DNA from: Pseudomonadota bacterium
GTDB lineage: Bacteria; Pseudomonadota; Gammaproteobacteria; Berkiellales; Berkiellaceae
Assembly (NCBI GenBank): GCA_018242045.1
Contig: JAFECR010000023.1
Location: forward strand, 56,413-120,412
Direction of reading: 5' to 3'
DNA: 64,000 bases
Numbering within the stretch: the stretch's first letter is position 1; each line of letters opens with the position of its first letter. Below are positions 19,237-28,227 of this stretch, in pieces. The notes under the pieces were generated by a model. That model was not told where the DNA came from, made no database searches, and saw only the letters and a list, made by a program, of their open reading frames with translations. Position numbers and translations under genes: made by a program.

Positions 19237-19338
19237 GCAATGCGCGGAAGGTAGCCACAAAGGCTGCCTTCTGGTGTAACTGGTAACAATCAAACTCCAA
19301 AGGCAGCGGAGATTATTGTTAAACCAGTACTTTAGGAG
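19227..19338 (+). promoter_or_regulatory. candidate threonine attenuator (mutually exclusive RNA stems)
   Basis: Four segments can pair in competing ways. Segment 0, GGCTACCT (19227-19234, overlapping the last leader codons), is the exact complement of segment 1, AGGTAGCC (19249-19256). Segment 1 also forms a 12-bp stem with segment 2 (19245-19256 with 19262-19273, loop ACAAA). Segment 2, GCTGCCTT (19263-19270), is the exact complement of segment 3, AAGGCAGC (19300-19307). A further hairpin pairs ACTGGTAACAAT (19279-19290) with ATTGTT and ACCAGT (19315-19328) and presents segment 3 in its loop. The ribosome-binding site AGGAG (19334-19338) follows. No clear U-run is present, so the output could be translation control or Rho-dependent rather than intrinsic termination. 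Confidence 0.65.
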
Positions 19339-19343
19339 CGGTT

Positions 19344-19907
19344 ATGAATCAATCCTCGCTACCCTTTGAAATGATGCGCCATTCTTGCGCGCACCTACTT
19401 GCTGCTGCAATTCATGCTTTATGGCCAAGCTCTCGTTTTGGGGTAGGTCCTACCACGAAAGACGGCTTCTACTATGACGTAGAATTCCCTCATCCAATTG
19501 GTGAGGGTGATTCAGCTCAAATTGAATTAAAGATGCATGAATTAAAAGCCAAGGCTCTGCTTTTTGAGAGGATGGAATGGCCTGTTCAACAGGCCATTGA
19601 ATACATGCAGCAACTTGATTATGCGAAAGCACTGCTATCGGCTCTTAATGAGGCGCAAGTCTCCACGGCTACGGGATGTTTGCGTGCTGATGTTGATTGG
19701 TCAGATGAACGGATGCAAAAGAAAATTTTGCGGGCTCAACAATGTAAAATTCCTTATATGCTTGTTATTGGCGATAAAGAAATGGAGCAAGGCAAGATTT
19801 CTATCCGTCGGCGGGATGGGGCTGTAGTCAATAATTTAGAGATTAATGAGTTTATTGAAAAAATAGCCAATGAAATTAAAGCGCGATCGCTAGAGTTAAC
19901 TATATAG
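19344..19907 (+). CDS. truncated threonyl-tRNA synthetase-like protein without catalytic core
   Basis: An intact 187-residue frame that aligns with two separate parts of ThrRS. Residues ~10-100 match the first half of the editing domain, including RHSCAHLLA (the HxxxH motif) and GPTTKDGFYYDVEFPHP. Residues ~112-180 match the end of the anticodon-binding domain: ILRAQQCKIPYMLVIGDKEM parallels [15 protein letters not shown] of the ThrS in this window. The TGS domain, the second editing motif (CRGPH), and the whole class II aminoacylation core are missing, so it cannot charge tRNA. AGGAG lies 5 bases before ATG 19344. It follows a Thr-codon leader and precedes threonine aldolase by 41 bp. It may be a tRNA-Thr-binding regulator or a partial trans-editing factor; both are inference. 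Confidence 0.8.
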   Translation: MNQSSLPFEMMRHSCAHLLAAAIHALWPSSRFGVGPTTKDGFYYDVEFPHPIGEGDSAQIELKMHELKAKALLFERMEWPVQQAIEYMQQLDYAKALLSALNEAQVSTATGCLRADVDWSDERMQKKILRAQQCKIPYMLVIGDKEMEQGKISIRRRDGAVVNNLEINEFIEKIANEIKARSLELTI

Positions 19908-19948
19908 TTTGTGGATGTCTGAAATAAATTTAGATAATTGGGTGTAAT

Positions 19949-20989
19949 ATGAAAATGATCGATTTAAGAAGTGACACAGTAACCAAACCCTCAATGGGTA
20001 TGAAGCAGGCAATGTGGGATGCTGAATTGGGAGATGATGTATTTGGTGATGATCCCACGGTACATCAACTTGAAGAACTGGCAGCGACGATGCTTGGAAA
20101 AGAAGCAGCTTTATTTGTACCCTCAGGAACTCAATCAAATTTGATTGGGATCATGATCCATTGTCAACGTGGGGATGAATATATTGTAGGACAAGAAGCG
20201 CATACTTATAAATGGGAAGGTGGTGGTGCTGCAGTTTTAGGAAGTATTCAACCCCAGCCAGTACACTTTGAAAAAAATGGATCGTTAGATCTCCACAAAT
20301 TGGTCAATTATGTTAAACCGCTGGATGAGCATCATCCTAGAACAAAATTACTCTGCTTGGAAAACACGCAAGCAGGAAAGGTTTTACCCTTATCATATTT
20401 AACAGAAGCGAAAAATTTTTGTGAGCAAAATCATTTATTATATCATTTGGATGGTGCACGGGTTTTTAATGCCAGCGTAAAGTTATTTGTCGATGTGAAA
20501 GAAATAGCCGAGCATTTTGACTCAGTATCGATTTGTTTATCTAAAGGCTTAGGGGCGCCTGTAGGTTCAGTACTATGTGCCTCAAAGGATAAGATTAAAG
20601 AAGCCCGAAGATGGCGTAAAGTGTTGGGAGGGGGAATGCGGCAAGCTGGGGTTATAGCTGCGGCGGGTATTTATGCACTAAAAAATAACATTCAAAGATT
20701 GCAAGAAGATCATGAAAATGCACAGTTGCTTGCTACATTACTAAACGAGATTGATGGTATCGAGGTTGAAACTCAAGATATCCAGACCAATATGATGTAC
20801 GTTAACCTCCCTGCGCAGCATGAACAGTCTATTTCCCTTTTTCTTAAAGACAAAGGGATCATTTTTCCCAGGGGTAAAAGGATCCGATTAGTAACGCACT
20901 TGGATATCCAGCGACAAGATATTTTAACTGTTGTAAACGAGGTTAAAAAATTTATGCAAGAATACCATTTTGTAGCTCAGTCAACATAA
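19949..20989 (+). CDS. ltaE: low-specificity L-threonine aldolase
   Basis: PLP enzyme splitting L-threonine or allo-threonine to glycine and acetaldehyde; 346 residues. The start MIDLRSDTVTKPS with LGDDVFGDDPTV is the family signature. FVPSGTQSNL, HLDGARVFNA and CLSKGLGAPVGS (PLP-binding Lys) complete the active site. It starts 41 bp after the ThrRS-like gene, probably in one transcript under the Thr leader. This adds a threonine-using enzyme to the module; it could also supply glycine. Confidence 0.95.
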   Translation: MKMIDLRSDTVTKPSMGMKQAMWDAELGDDVFGDDPTVHQLEELAATMLGKEAALFVPSGTQSNLIGIMIHCQRGDEYIVGQEAHTYKWEGGGAAVLGSIQPQPVHFEKNGSLDLHKLVNYVKPLDEHHPRTKLLCLENTQAGKVLPLSYLTEAKNFCEQNHLLYHLDGARVFNASVKLFVDVKEIAEHFDSVSICLSKGLGAPVGSVLCASKDKIKEARRWRKVLGGGMRQAGVIAAAGIYALKNNIQRLQEDHENAQLLATLLNEIDGIEVETQDIQTNMMYVNLPAQHEQSISLFLKDKGIIFPRGKRIRLVTHLDIQRQDILTVVNEVKKFMQEYHFVAQST

Positions 20990-21057
20990 AAATAGTGTAA
21001 GAAAAATAAGCACAAAATCAAACCATTTGAGTATAGTTTGTAAAAATGAGGTTTAAA

Positions 21058-21417
21058 ATGAATAAAGTAAATTTGTCAGAAAAATTCAATTTATTTGACG
21101 AATACTGGTCACCCAAAATTGTAGGTGAGCTTAATGGTCAATATGTCAAACTAGCTAAATTTAAAGGCGAATTTACCTGGCATAGCCATGAAAATGAAGA
21201 TGAAATGTTCTTGGTTGTTAAAGGAACATTAAGGATTGAATTAAGAGATAGTACAATCACCTTAAAGCAAGGTGAATTTTGTGTGATCCCCAAGGGTGTT
21301 GAACATAAACCTGTTGCTGATGAAGAGGCACATATAATGTTATTTGAGCCCAAATCAACCGAGCAAACAGGAGGAGTTGAGAGTGAGTTACTCGTTGAAA
21401 ATCAACCGTGGATTTAA
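21058..21417 (+). CDS. cupin-domain protein
   Basis: A small single-domain cupin, about 119 residues from ATG 21058 (GAGG 6 bases upstream favours this over ATG 21046). Motif 1, WHSHENEDEMFLVVKG, has the metal-binding His-x-His-Glu set, and motif 2, GEFCVIPKGVEHKP, the second His. The length and pattern match mannose-6-phosphate-isomerase-like or AraC-type cupins of unknown ligand. It follows ltaE on the same strand with a 68-bp gap. Confidence 0.85.
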   Translation: MNKVNLSEKFNLFDEYWSPKIVGELNGQYVKLAKFKGEFTWHSHENEDEMFLVVKGTLRIELRDSTITLKQGEFCVIPKGVEHKPVADEEAHIMLFEPKSTEQTGGVESELLVENQPWI

Positions 21418-21579
21418 TATTTTGAAATGAAGAGATATATAGGCAGTCGCTAATACTTCCTGCTCATCATTTTTTAGAGAAGTACAATTGCTATCCAATA
21501 CGCGCACGTTCTTGCTCGCGAATGCCAAAGGGAAGAAAATAAGAAGATCGTTTTTTATTAGCTAGAAAGTATACATTCC

Positions 21580-24500
21580 TTATTTTATAGGATGTATCTC
21601 TTGAGCTTGTTGTATATGTTGATCCAAAGTGTGCATCTCAATCGGAGAAGGAGGCGCAAAATTGGCATGCTCTAAAGTAGGGCTCGAGGCGCTTTGATGA
21701 TCATTGGAACCTGAGGTCATTGAATTCAATACAGTCTCTGCACTTGCTACTCCTTTAGCATCATCAAGCATATGAGTGAGTGCGGTTTGTATTCCAAGAT
21801 CCTTCATTGAAATCTGTATGGATTGTGAGATCTCACTAATATCAACGATATAGTTCTCATGATTATCCATGCTGGCGTGATCAGGTAGCTTATTAAAGTC
21901 AGGGGCAATATCTGCAGTATGAATACTTAAACTTGATATTTCTTGTTTACCATGACTATCTTTGGCAGTATATTCAATCATTTCATTAAAGGATCTATTC
22001 TTTCCAGGAAGATAAGAGAAACTACCATCTGTGTTAATGGTAAGATGTGCTCCTTCATGGGTGATCACCATTTGTCCTGCAGCAGCTTCCACAAAATGAT
22101 TTTGCGGATCGTAGTATTTAAACGAGGTAATATTCTGATCATTTTGCATCATTGATGGTGCATTATCGTTCTGAATAGTGTTCTCCAAAACATTGCCTAC
22201 TACTAATTCGGGTTTGGCTTCATTTTCAACATTGAGGTAATCGGCAGATGACAAATCATAATGCAATAAAATGGCAGCCATGTCATTCAACGCCATCGCT
22301 GAAATATCCCCATGATAAAAACTTGAAATAGCATCGGATAAGGTACCTTGTGTCAGCTGTTGTATTGCGCTGATGGTGTCCATTGCATTCTTCCCATCAG
22401 ACAAATGATTAAGACTTGTTTCAAGGGCAGTTTGGCTTGCCATTAACAAGTTTTCGATAGGATCAAAGACATGAGCATCTAATCCTAATTGCTGGCTTAA
22501 ATCACCAATCACCCCATTGATAAAATCAGCATTACTAAAATCAGCATGGGTACCATTAGGTAAATGGAGTAACTCATCCCCTATGGCAAGATAAACATAA
22601 CTTGCCATTTGTGCTTGGGACATGCCTAGTATTTGAGCACAAGCACTACTCAATTGTATGCTCAATGTCATAATGGCAGCAGCTTCTTCAAGGGCAATAT
22701 TACTTCCTTGTGTGGGGTTAATCTCTGTCAGATCCGTTCCTTGAGCAAGCCCAAGTGCATTCACAAGATTAGCCATGATCAATTGCGGCTGATAGGATGG
22801 AGCATGTTCCAATTGCATTTCCAAAATACTCGTAAGTGGTGTAATGACTTGGCTACCAATAGGGGCAAATAGGGGTATGTTATAACTTAACCCAGTTTGA
22901 ATGTCTGTTCCGCCTATAGACTCTAATCGCCCATCAAGGTGGTTTAAGGAACCGTCAAGATTAGCATCAACAAGCATGATATTGTAAGCGCCTGTTGCAC
23001 TCGATAGGGTTGAAGCTTCTCCAGCATCTAACACCCCATTGGCGTTTAGATCTTGGAATATCGTCGCCCCTGCGATAGGACCATCTACTGTATACCCTGG
23101 TGAACTGACCGTATCCACCCCTTGAAGCAGTAGGCTAAAGGCTTGTGTCGCAAAATCCCCATCGCCATCGGTAATCTGTAAGGTAAAATCATAATTTAGA
23201 TCCGGAGGGGGCGATGTACTTTGAGCAAATACATTCACGCCATTTAATCGAAAACTGCCATTTGCAGCTGCTAAATTCTCAACATCAACTGAATCAATTA
23301 AATGCGTCGTATTAACGGTATCAACTATCACTTGATCGACCGACACCACCAATTGCCCATTGAGAGATTTGATATCAATAACTTGACCTGATTGAACCGA
23401 TACATTAAATTGTTGCGTTGTGTTATTATCCAATGTGACAATCAAGTGTAACACGTTGGTATTTTTGCCTTTCGTAAAACCATCTGCGTCAAATTGAAAT
23501 TCCTGAACAGGAAGCGGCGGATGCGCAGGATTACTTAATTGTGTAAAACTGAATATGATCCCTTCACCGGAATCGATAAGGTTGTTATTAACCGCCCAAC
23601 CTTGTGTACTTGGATTGACAAGTTGATTGTTATCCGCAGTAATTTCCACATGAAGATTTGTGCCAGCATTATCAATGAATTTCAAGGGTTCTGGTCCACC
23701 AGGGTTGGCATTACCCGTCGCTAATGACACTTCGACAATAGTAGGCTTTCTATGGAAAAATTCGATACTATCCGTTCCATTAGCATTCAATATCATGGTA
23801 GCAACAATATTGGATGAAGCATCTAAGAAATTCAAAGTCACTTGGGTTGGAGAGCTGCTGACTACCTGTACATTGCCGGTAACGGATTGCAACGCAGGAT
23901 TTGCGCCTGATCCGTCTGCCCTGAATATCCAATCTGCTAATTGAACTGTGTTCGCGGTAGTTGAGCTTGGATTTTGAGCAACAATATCAATACTATTGTC
24001 ATGATTTGGATCATTGACGTTGGTAAAACTTGGGCCTGAATCTTTGAAGAATAAAGATTGGCCAATATTGAGTGATGCAGTATTGGTGGCACTATCCCCA
24101 TCCCCATCTGTAACGGTATCAGTTCGAATAATACCAATTAATCCTGCAGAAGCTAATGTGATGGCTTCGTTCGTATCAGGATTAGATGCGACTAATTGCT
24201 TCACAGCACGAAGTTGATCAAGCGAAGCAACACCTGTGCTGCTATTGATGAATAATGTGAAAACAAGATCATTGCTACCACTCGTGCGACCTTGTACAAC
24301 ACCTCCCACTAAGGTAAGCAACACATGTTGTCCTGTAGCAGTATCAATCAACCCGCTATCTACCCCAGAAGATGAAATTGACAAAGAATAACTGGTTGTT
24401 AAGGGTGAACTGGCTGCTGGGCCATCAGCATTATAATTGATAGTATCTGTAAAATTCGCTGAAAAATTAGCAGAGGCAGGGACAGCCAAGAAATTTTCAT

Positions 24501-26532
24501 CTACGGTTAAAGTAGGTGCTGAGCCAACTGTATTTACTGTTACCGTTGGGCCGACATCCTTAAAGATTAAGTTACTGGCAATGTTCAAAGCGGCTGAAGC
24601 TGTTGCGCTATCTCCATCCCCATCGGTGACGGTTTCTGAGCGGGTTAATTGTATTAAACTGTCTAGGGTCATAAAAACTGGTTCATTGGTGTCAGGGTTA
24701 CTTTCAATGGATTGAACGATACCGCGCTCTTGTGTCAGTGTGACGATGCCAGAGTTGCTATCTACAGAGACTATGAAAGCCAAGGCACCGGCGATATTGC
24801 CGACATGGCCTTCAACCACATTGCCATTCATTGTTAAGAAAATATTTTGATGTGTCGCACTATCAATTAAACCACTATCAACACCAGGGCTTGAAATCGA
24901 TAAAGCATAACTGATAGAGAGAGGATTGACTGCGGCAGGACCATCTGCTGCATAATTAATGCTATCGCTAAAGTTGGAGGAGAAATTTGCGGCGCTTGAT
25001 ACATTAAGCGCATGTTCATCTACGGTGATATTAGGCTCTACTCCCGTGGTATTAACGCTTACCGTTGGGCCGACATCCTTAAAGATTAAGTTACTGGCAA
25101 TGTTCAAAGCGGCTGAAGCTGTTGCGCTATCCCCATCCCCATCGGTGACGGTTTCTGAGCGGGTTAATTGTATTAAACTGTCTAGGGTCATAAAAACTGG
25201 TTCATTGGTGTCAGGGTTACTTTCAATGGATTGAACGATACCGCGCTCTTGTGTCAGTGTGACGATGCCAGAGTTGCTATCTACAGAGACCATGAAAGCC
25301 AAGGCACCGGCGATATTGCCGACATGGCCTTCAACCACATTGCCATTCATTGTTAAGAAAATATTTTGATGTGTCGCACTATCAACTAAACCACTATCAA
25401 CACCAGGGCTTGAAATCGATAAAGCATAATTGATAACCTTCGGTGAACTAGCAGCAGGGCCATCGGCACCAAAATTCACTATATCGGTAAAACCTCCCGA
25501 AAAATCAGCCGATTGAGGAACATTAATCGCATGTTCATCTACCGTCGCCGTTGGCTCAACGATATTAGAAGTTAAGCTGATGAGAGGCTTATCATCCACA
25601 ATAGAAGCAATAATCTCCGCACTTGCAAGATCTCCCGTTGCATCCATAAAAGCATACGTATAAATATCTTGTAGCTCTATAGGGCCTTTATTATCGGGTT
25701 CAAGAACGTTGTTATATAATTGATAACTAAAATCTCCTTTAAGATGCGTACCAGTATCCTCAACATAAAGTGTCAAAATGGCATGACCATTGTCTATGGT
25801 CCAAACATCTCCTGATTTAACAACTTGAGCACCAGGAAAGGTAAGATTGGTAAAAGTGTCTGGCAGATCGCCCAAGATATCATTACTTAAAACATTGCCA
25901 CTAATTTCTAGCGGAAAACTACCAGGGGTTGTCCCTTTTGGAAGAGCTTCTTCATAAAAGGTTAAGGCTTCTCCATTAGCACCAACAAGATCATTATGTC
26001 CTTCAGGAATAAGGTTGATAGGTGGTGCTGTTGGTAGAATAACAGGGGGAGGTATTACTGGAATATATACTGGTATATTGCCAAAGCTAAATAAACCAAT
26101 ACCTAAATCACGTGGAATGCTATCAACACCGTAGGGTAATCCATAGGAAAAATAAAGAAGATCTTCTGAATGCCCGCCTTGTTCTGCACCAGCTTCAGCC
26201 GCGTACATATTCTCTATATCTTCGAGCGTCAATTCAGCTGGAATAGATCCCTCTTTGCTATGACTCATGTCGCCGTCATTTTCCCCGAAACCATTCGTTT
26301 CAGCTTGCTCTACATTGAACTGGCTTGAAATATGTCCGCTTTCAGGATCTATGGGTTGCGTATTATCTTGTGGATTTTGATCAGATTCATTAGATGCACC
26401 TTGTGCTTCATCGCTCTCTGCGGCAATCGGCATATCAGAAGCGTTTTCATTCATATCGACAGCTTGGTCCGATGCTTTCACTGATAAATCATTTGCTTTA
26501 AGGGACGAAGAAATTTTATTAGTATTGCCCAT
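21580..26532 (-). CDS. large repeat-containing surface/secreted adhesin (T1SS-143/DUF5801 type)
   Basis: A 1650-residue acidic protein without a Sec signal peptide, starting with a polar N-terminus, as in LapA-like type I secreted adhesins. A Pro-rich linker (about residues 145-170) is followed by one DUF5801-like domain and three ~173-residue repeats, each with VDEHA, an ALSISSPGVDSG segment, and VTDGDGDSATA, typical of T1SS-143 repeats. Further on are GPIAGATIFQDLNANGVLDAGE (SdrD_B/dockerin-like calcium loop) and a cadherin/VCBS-like domain (NTDGSFSYLPGKNRSFNE). No RTX nonapeptides and no ABC exporter genes are visible. Two repeats are ~99% identical at DNA level. A role in adhesion or biofilm is inferred from the family. 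Confidence 0.78.
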   Translation of the reverse strand: MGNTNKISSSLKANDLSVKASDQAVDMNENASDMPIAAESDEAQGASNESDQNPQDNTQPIDPESGHISSQFNVEQAETNGFGENDGDMSHSKEGSIPAELTLEDIENMYAAEAGAEQGGHSEDLLYFSYGLPYGVDSIPRDLGIGLFSFGNIPVYIPVIPPPVILPTAPPINLIPEGHNDLVGANGEALTFYEEALPKGTTPGSFPLEISGNVLSNDILGDLPDTFTNLTFPGAQVVKSGDVWTIDNGHAILTLYVEDTGTHLKGDFSYQLYNNVLEPDNKGPIELQDIYTYAFMDATGDLASAEIIASIVDDKPLISLTSNIVEPTATVDEHAINVPQSADFSGGFTDIVNFGADGPAASSPKVINYALSISSPGVDSGLVDSATHQNIFLTMNGNVVEGHVGNIAGALAFMVSVDSNSGIVTLTQERGIVQSIESNPDTNEPVFMTLDSLIQLTRSETVTDGDGDSATASAALNIASNLIFKDVGPTVSVNTTGVEPNITVDEHALNVSSAANFSSNFSDSINYAADGPAAVNPLSISYALSISSPGVDSGLIDSATHQNIFLTMNGNVVEGHVGNIAGALAFIVSVDSNSGIVTLTQERGIVQSIESNPDTNEPVFMTLDSLIQLTRSETVTDGDGDSATASAALNIASNLIFKDVGPTVTVNTVGSAPTLTVDENFLAVPASANFSANFTDTINYNADGPAASSPLTTSYSLSISSSGVDSGLIDTATGQHVLLTLVGGVVQGRTSGSNDLVFTLFINSSTGVASLDQLRAVKQLVASNPDTNEAITLASAGLIGIIRTDTVTDGDGDSATNTASLNIGQSLFFKDSGPSFTNVNDPNHDNSIDIVAQNPSSTTANTVQLADWIFRADGSGANPALQSVTGNVQVVSSSPTQVTLNFLDASSNIVATMILNANGTDSIEFFHRKPTIVEVSLATGNANPGGPEPLKFIDNAGTNLHVEITADNNQLVNPSTQGWAVNNNLIDSGEGIIFSFTQLSNPAHPPLPVQEFQFDADGFTKGKNTNVLHLIVTLDNNTTQQFNVSVQSGQVIDIKSLNGQLVVSVDQVIVDTVNTTHLIDSVDVENLAAANGSFRLNGVNVFAQSTSPPPDLNYDFTLQITDGDGDFATQAFSLLLQGVDTVSSPGYTVDGPIAGATIFQDLNANGVLDAGEASTLSSATGAYNIMLVDANLDGSLNHLDGRLESIGGTDIQTGLSYNIPLFAPIGSQVITPLTSILEMQLEHAPSYQPQLIMANLVNALGLAQGTDLTEINPTQGSNIALEEAAAIMTLSIQLSSACAQILGMSQAQMASYVYLAIGDELLHLPNGTHADFSNADFINGVIGDLSQQLGLDAHVFDPIENLLMASQTALETSLNHLSDGKNAMDTISAIQQLTQGTLSDAISSFYHGDISAMALNDMAAILLHYDLSSADYLNVENEAKPELVVGNVLENTIQNDNAPSMMQNDQNITSFKYYDPQNHFVEAAAGQMVITHEGAHLTINTDGSFSYLPGKNRSFNEMIEYTAKDSHGKQEISSLSIHTADIAPDFNKLPDHASMDNHENYIVDISEISQSIQISMKDLGIQTALTHMLDDAKGVASAETVLNSMTSGSNDHQSASSPTLEHANFAPPSPIEMHTLDQHIQQAQEIHPIK
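24541..24916 (-). repeat. intragenic near-identical repeat, copy 1
   Basis: A 376-bp segment inside the adhesin gene that recurs at 25060-25435, offset 519 bp (173 codons). I see about four base differences. Confidence 0.9.
25060..25435 (-). repeat. intragenic near-identical repeat, copy 2
   Basis: Partner of 24541-24916. The in-frame offset preserves the repeat domain. The flanks within the 173-codon units are less similar, pointing to local gene conversion or a recent unit duplication. Confidence 0.9.
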
Positions 26533-27209
26533 TGTTGTTACCTTTTATAGCACTTAGGTGAATATACACTCTTTAAGTACTTTTATTTCACCTAAGTAAT
26601 ATTAAATAGGAAATTTGATAGGTACGATATTGAACCAAAGTACTATGAATAGGATTTTTATCCCTATAAATGCGCTTAATGTAGGATATTTGGTGGTAGG
26701 TAGGATATCGCCTGCTCGATACCGCTACTTCCTTTGGGTTGAGGGTGCCAATTATGAAGGAGCTAAGGCCGCGTTCGAACGGTCAATTCTTGGGGAGTAA
26801 GCGCATCATGATGCTGGGAAAAGTATAGCCATGATGAATATGCGGACCGCACACTTCTTTCCAAATTGTCGACACCGTATTCCATTGATATTAAATTTTT
26901 CGTAGCATTTTTTCATGATTTGACTGGGTTGATTTACTTGTCTGAACAAATATGATTATTGACACCATATTATTAACGCCCACGTCCATTTTATCGTAAA
27001 TGATTTAATTCTTGATGTTTGCAGTAGATCAATTAATTCATTTTTCTTAAAGTCTCTTAAAACTGAGATATGGCCATACATTTCAGTAATAGTAGATAAA
27101 TTGCATATCATTGATAAGAGCTTGATACCAAAATAAGAGAAAATATGTCGATGTAAATCATTAATGATAACTACAAACTTTGCTTGTGCTTTTATCTAAA
27201 AAATTCTTT
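26533..27209. other. 677-bp AT-rich intergenic region, no recognised gene
   Basis: It separates the adhesin gene from the VOC-protein gene (both minus strand). A 61-codon plus-strand frame (26615-26800) has no convincing ribosome-binding site and no family I recognise. Its end, RYFLWVEGANYEGAKAAF, could be a relic of a longer gene. The upstream signals of the adhesin gene must lie at the left end, but I cannot pick a promoter with confidence. Confidence 0.5.
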
Positions 27210-28106
27210 TTAAGGTTTGTTTGCAACAGAGTGGATCTCCGCGATATACCCACCAGGAAATTTTACTATTGCTGAACTGCGATCACCTGAAATAAATGGG
27301 TCAACCAAAACTGTTGCTCCAGTTGCTTTTGCTTTTTCTAGCGTCGCTTTAAGATCCTTGACTTCATAGCCGGTAAGTTCACGACCATAAGGCCAAGGCA
27401 AATGCCCATCTGTCACTAACACCCGCATTTTACCAAAGCCCGATTCAATCTCGATGCAGCGATATTTTTCATTGGCACGCCCAATCTCAATACCTGGAGC
27501 CTCTTTAGTATCAGCGATCACTTTACCTTTTGAAAATTGAATAAAAGCTTGTACAAAGCTATCCACTCTCTCTGGTGATACATAAACCCTATTTTCTGAA
27601 ATGGTCGTTAAAGCTTGGTACGAAGGTGCACTGGTATGCCAGTATAGTTGCATCCCCACACCACCTGGCCATTGTATAATGACATCACGACCTATAGGAT
27701 CGGGAAAAGGAGCGACAATAATATCTGCGCCTGCTTTTTTTGCAGCGTCAACCGCTTGATCAAAATCATTGACCAAATAGCCTGTACGCTCATTGCCAAA
27801 AGGGTAAGGGATCGGTGTTTTAAAGCCAAAAACTGACAAAGTGCCTACTGGAGTCAACACTAATTGTGAAATGGTCTGACTGGGAGTGGGTGTTACTTGA
27901 AATACACCTTGCTTTGAAGTAGTACCACCAAAAGTACTAATGAAACTATTCACAAATCGATCAAAATCTTCAGGGGCGACATAAACATGAGTGGTATCAT
28001 ACTGCGGTCCCACTGCAAAACCTGCTTCTGCTTGTATTGCTGGTGTTGCACAAATCAGCATAGTATATAGCAAGCACTTAGGTAAGATTCTAAGTTTGTT
28101 TTTCAC
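27210..28106 (-). CDS. exported VOC/glyoxalase-like protein
   Basis: 298 residues with a signal peptide (about residues 1-26, ending near IQAEA). Two VOC-type halves follow. The first begins THVYVAPEDFDRFVNSFIST and the second NRVYVSPERVDSFVQAFIQF. Each ends with a conserved GYLVNDFDQAVDAAKKAGA- or GYEVKDLKATLEKAKATGA-type helix and a Gly-Pro-rich strand. VOC proteins include glyoxalase I, dioxygenases and resistance proteins; this one would act in the periplasm. The substrate is unknown. No operon partner is evident. Confidence 0.78.
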   Translation of the reverse strand: MKNKLRILPKCLLYTMLICATPAIQAEAGFAVGPQYDTTHVYVAPEDFDRFVNSFISTFGGTTSKQGVFQVTPTPSQTISQLVLTPVGTLSVFGFKTPIPYPFGNERTGYLVNDFDQAVDAAKKAGADIIVAPFPDPIGRDVIIQWPGGVGMQLYWHTSAPSYQALTTISENRVYVSPERVDSFVQAFIQFSKGKVIADTKEAPGIEIGRANEKYRCIEIESGFGKMRVLVTDGHLPWPYGRELTGYEVKDLKATLEKAKATGATVLVDPFISGDRSSAIVKFPGGYIAEIHSVANKP

Positions 28107-28227
28107 GTCACACCTTGTTGTATTCTTTTCTTATACTGATTATAGATGACGCTATTATAACCAGCATCAACAACCTCGATGCATAGTTTCATTACCTCGC
28201 ATATATTAAGCAGGGATTCTGCGAGCA

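Noticed and set aside
24959-25234. Plus-strand frames repeated at 24437 and 24959 inside the adhesin gene
   Set aside because: They are antisense shadows, duplicated only because the adhesin repeats are duplicated.
26615-26800. A 61-residue plus-strand gene
   Set aside because: No ribosome-binding site, no recognised family and unclear ends; at most a relic.
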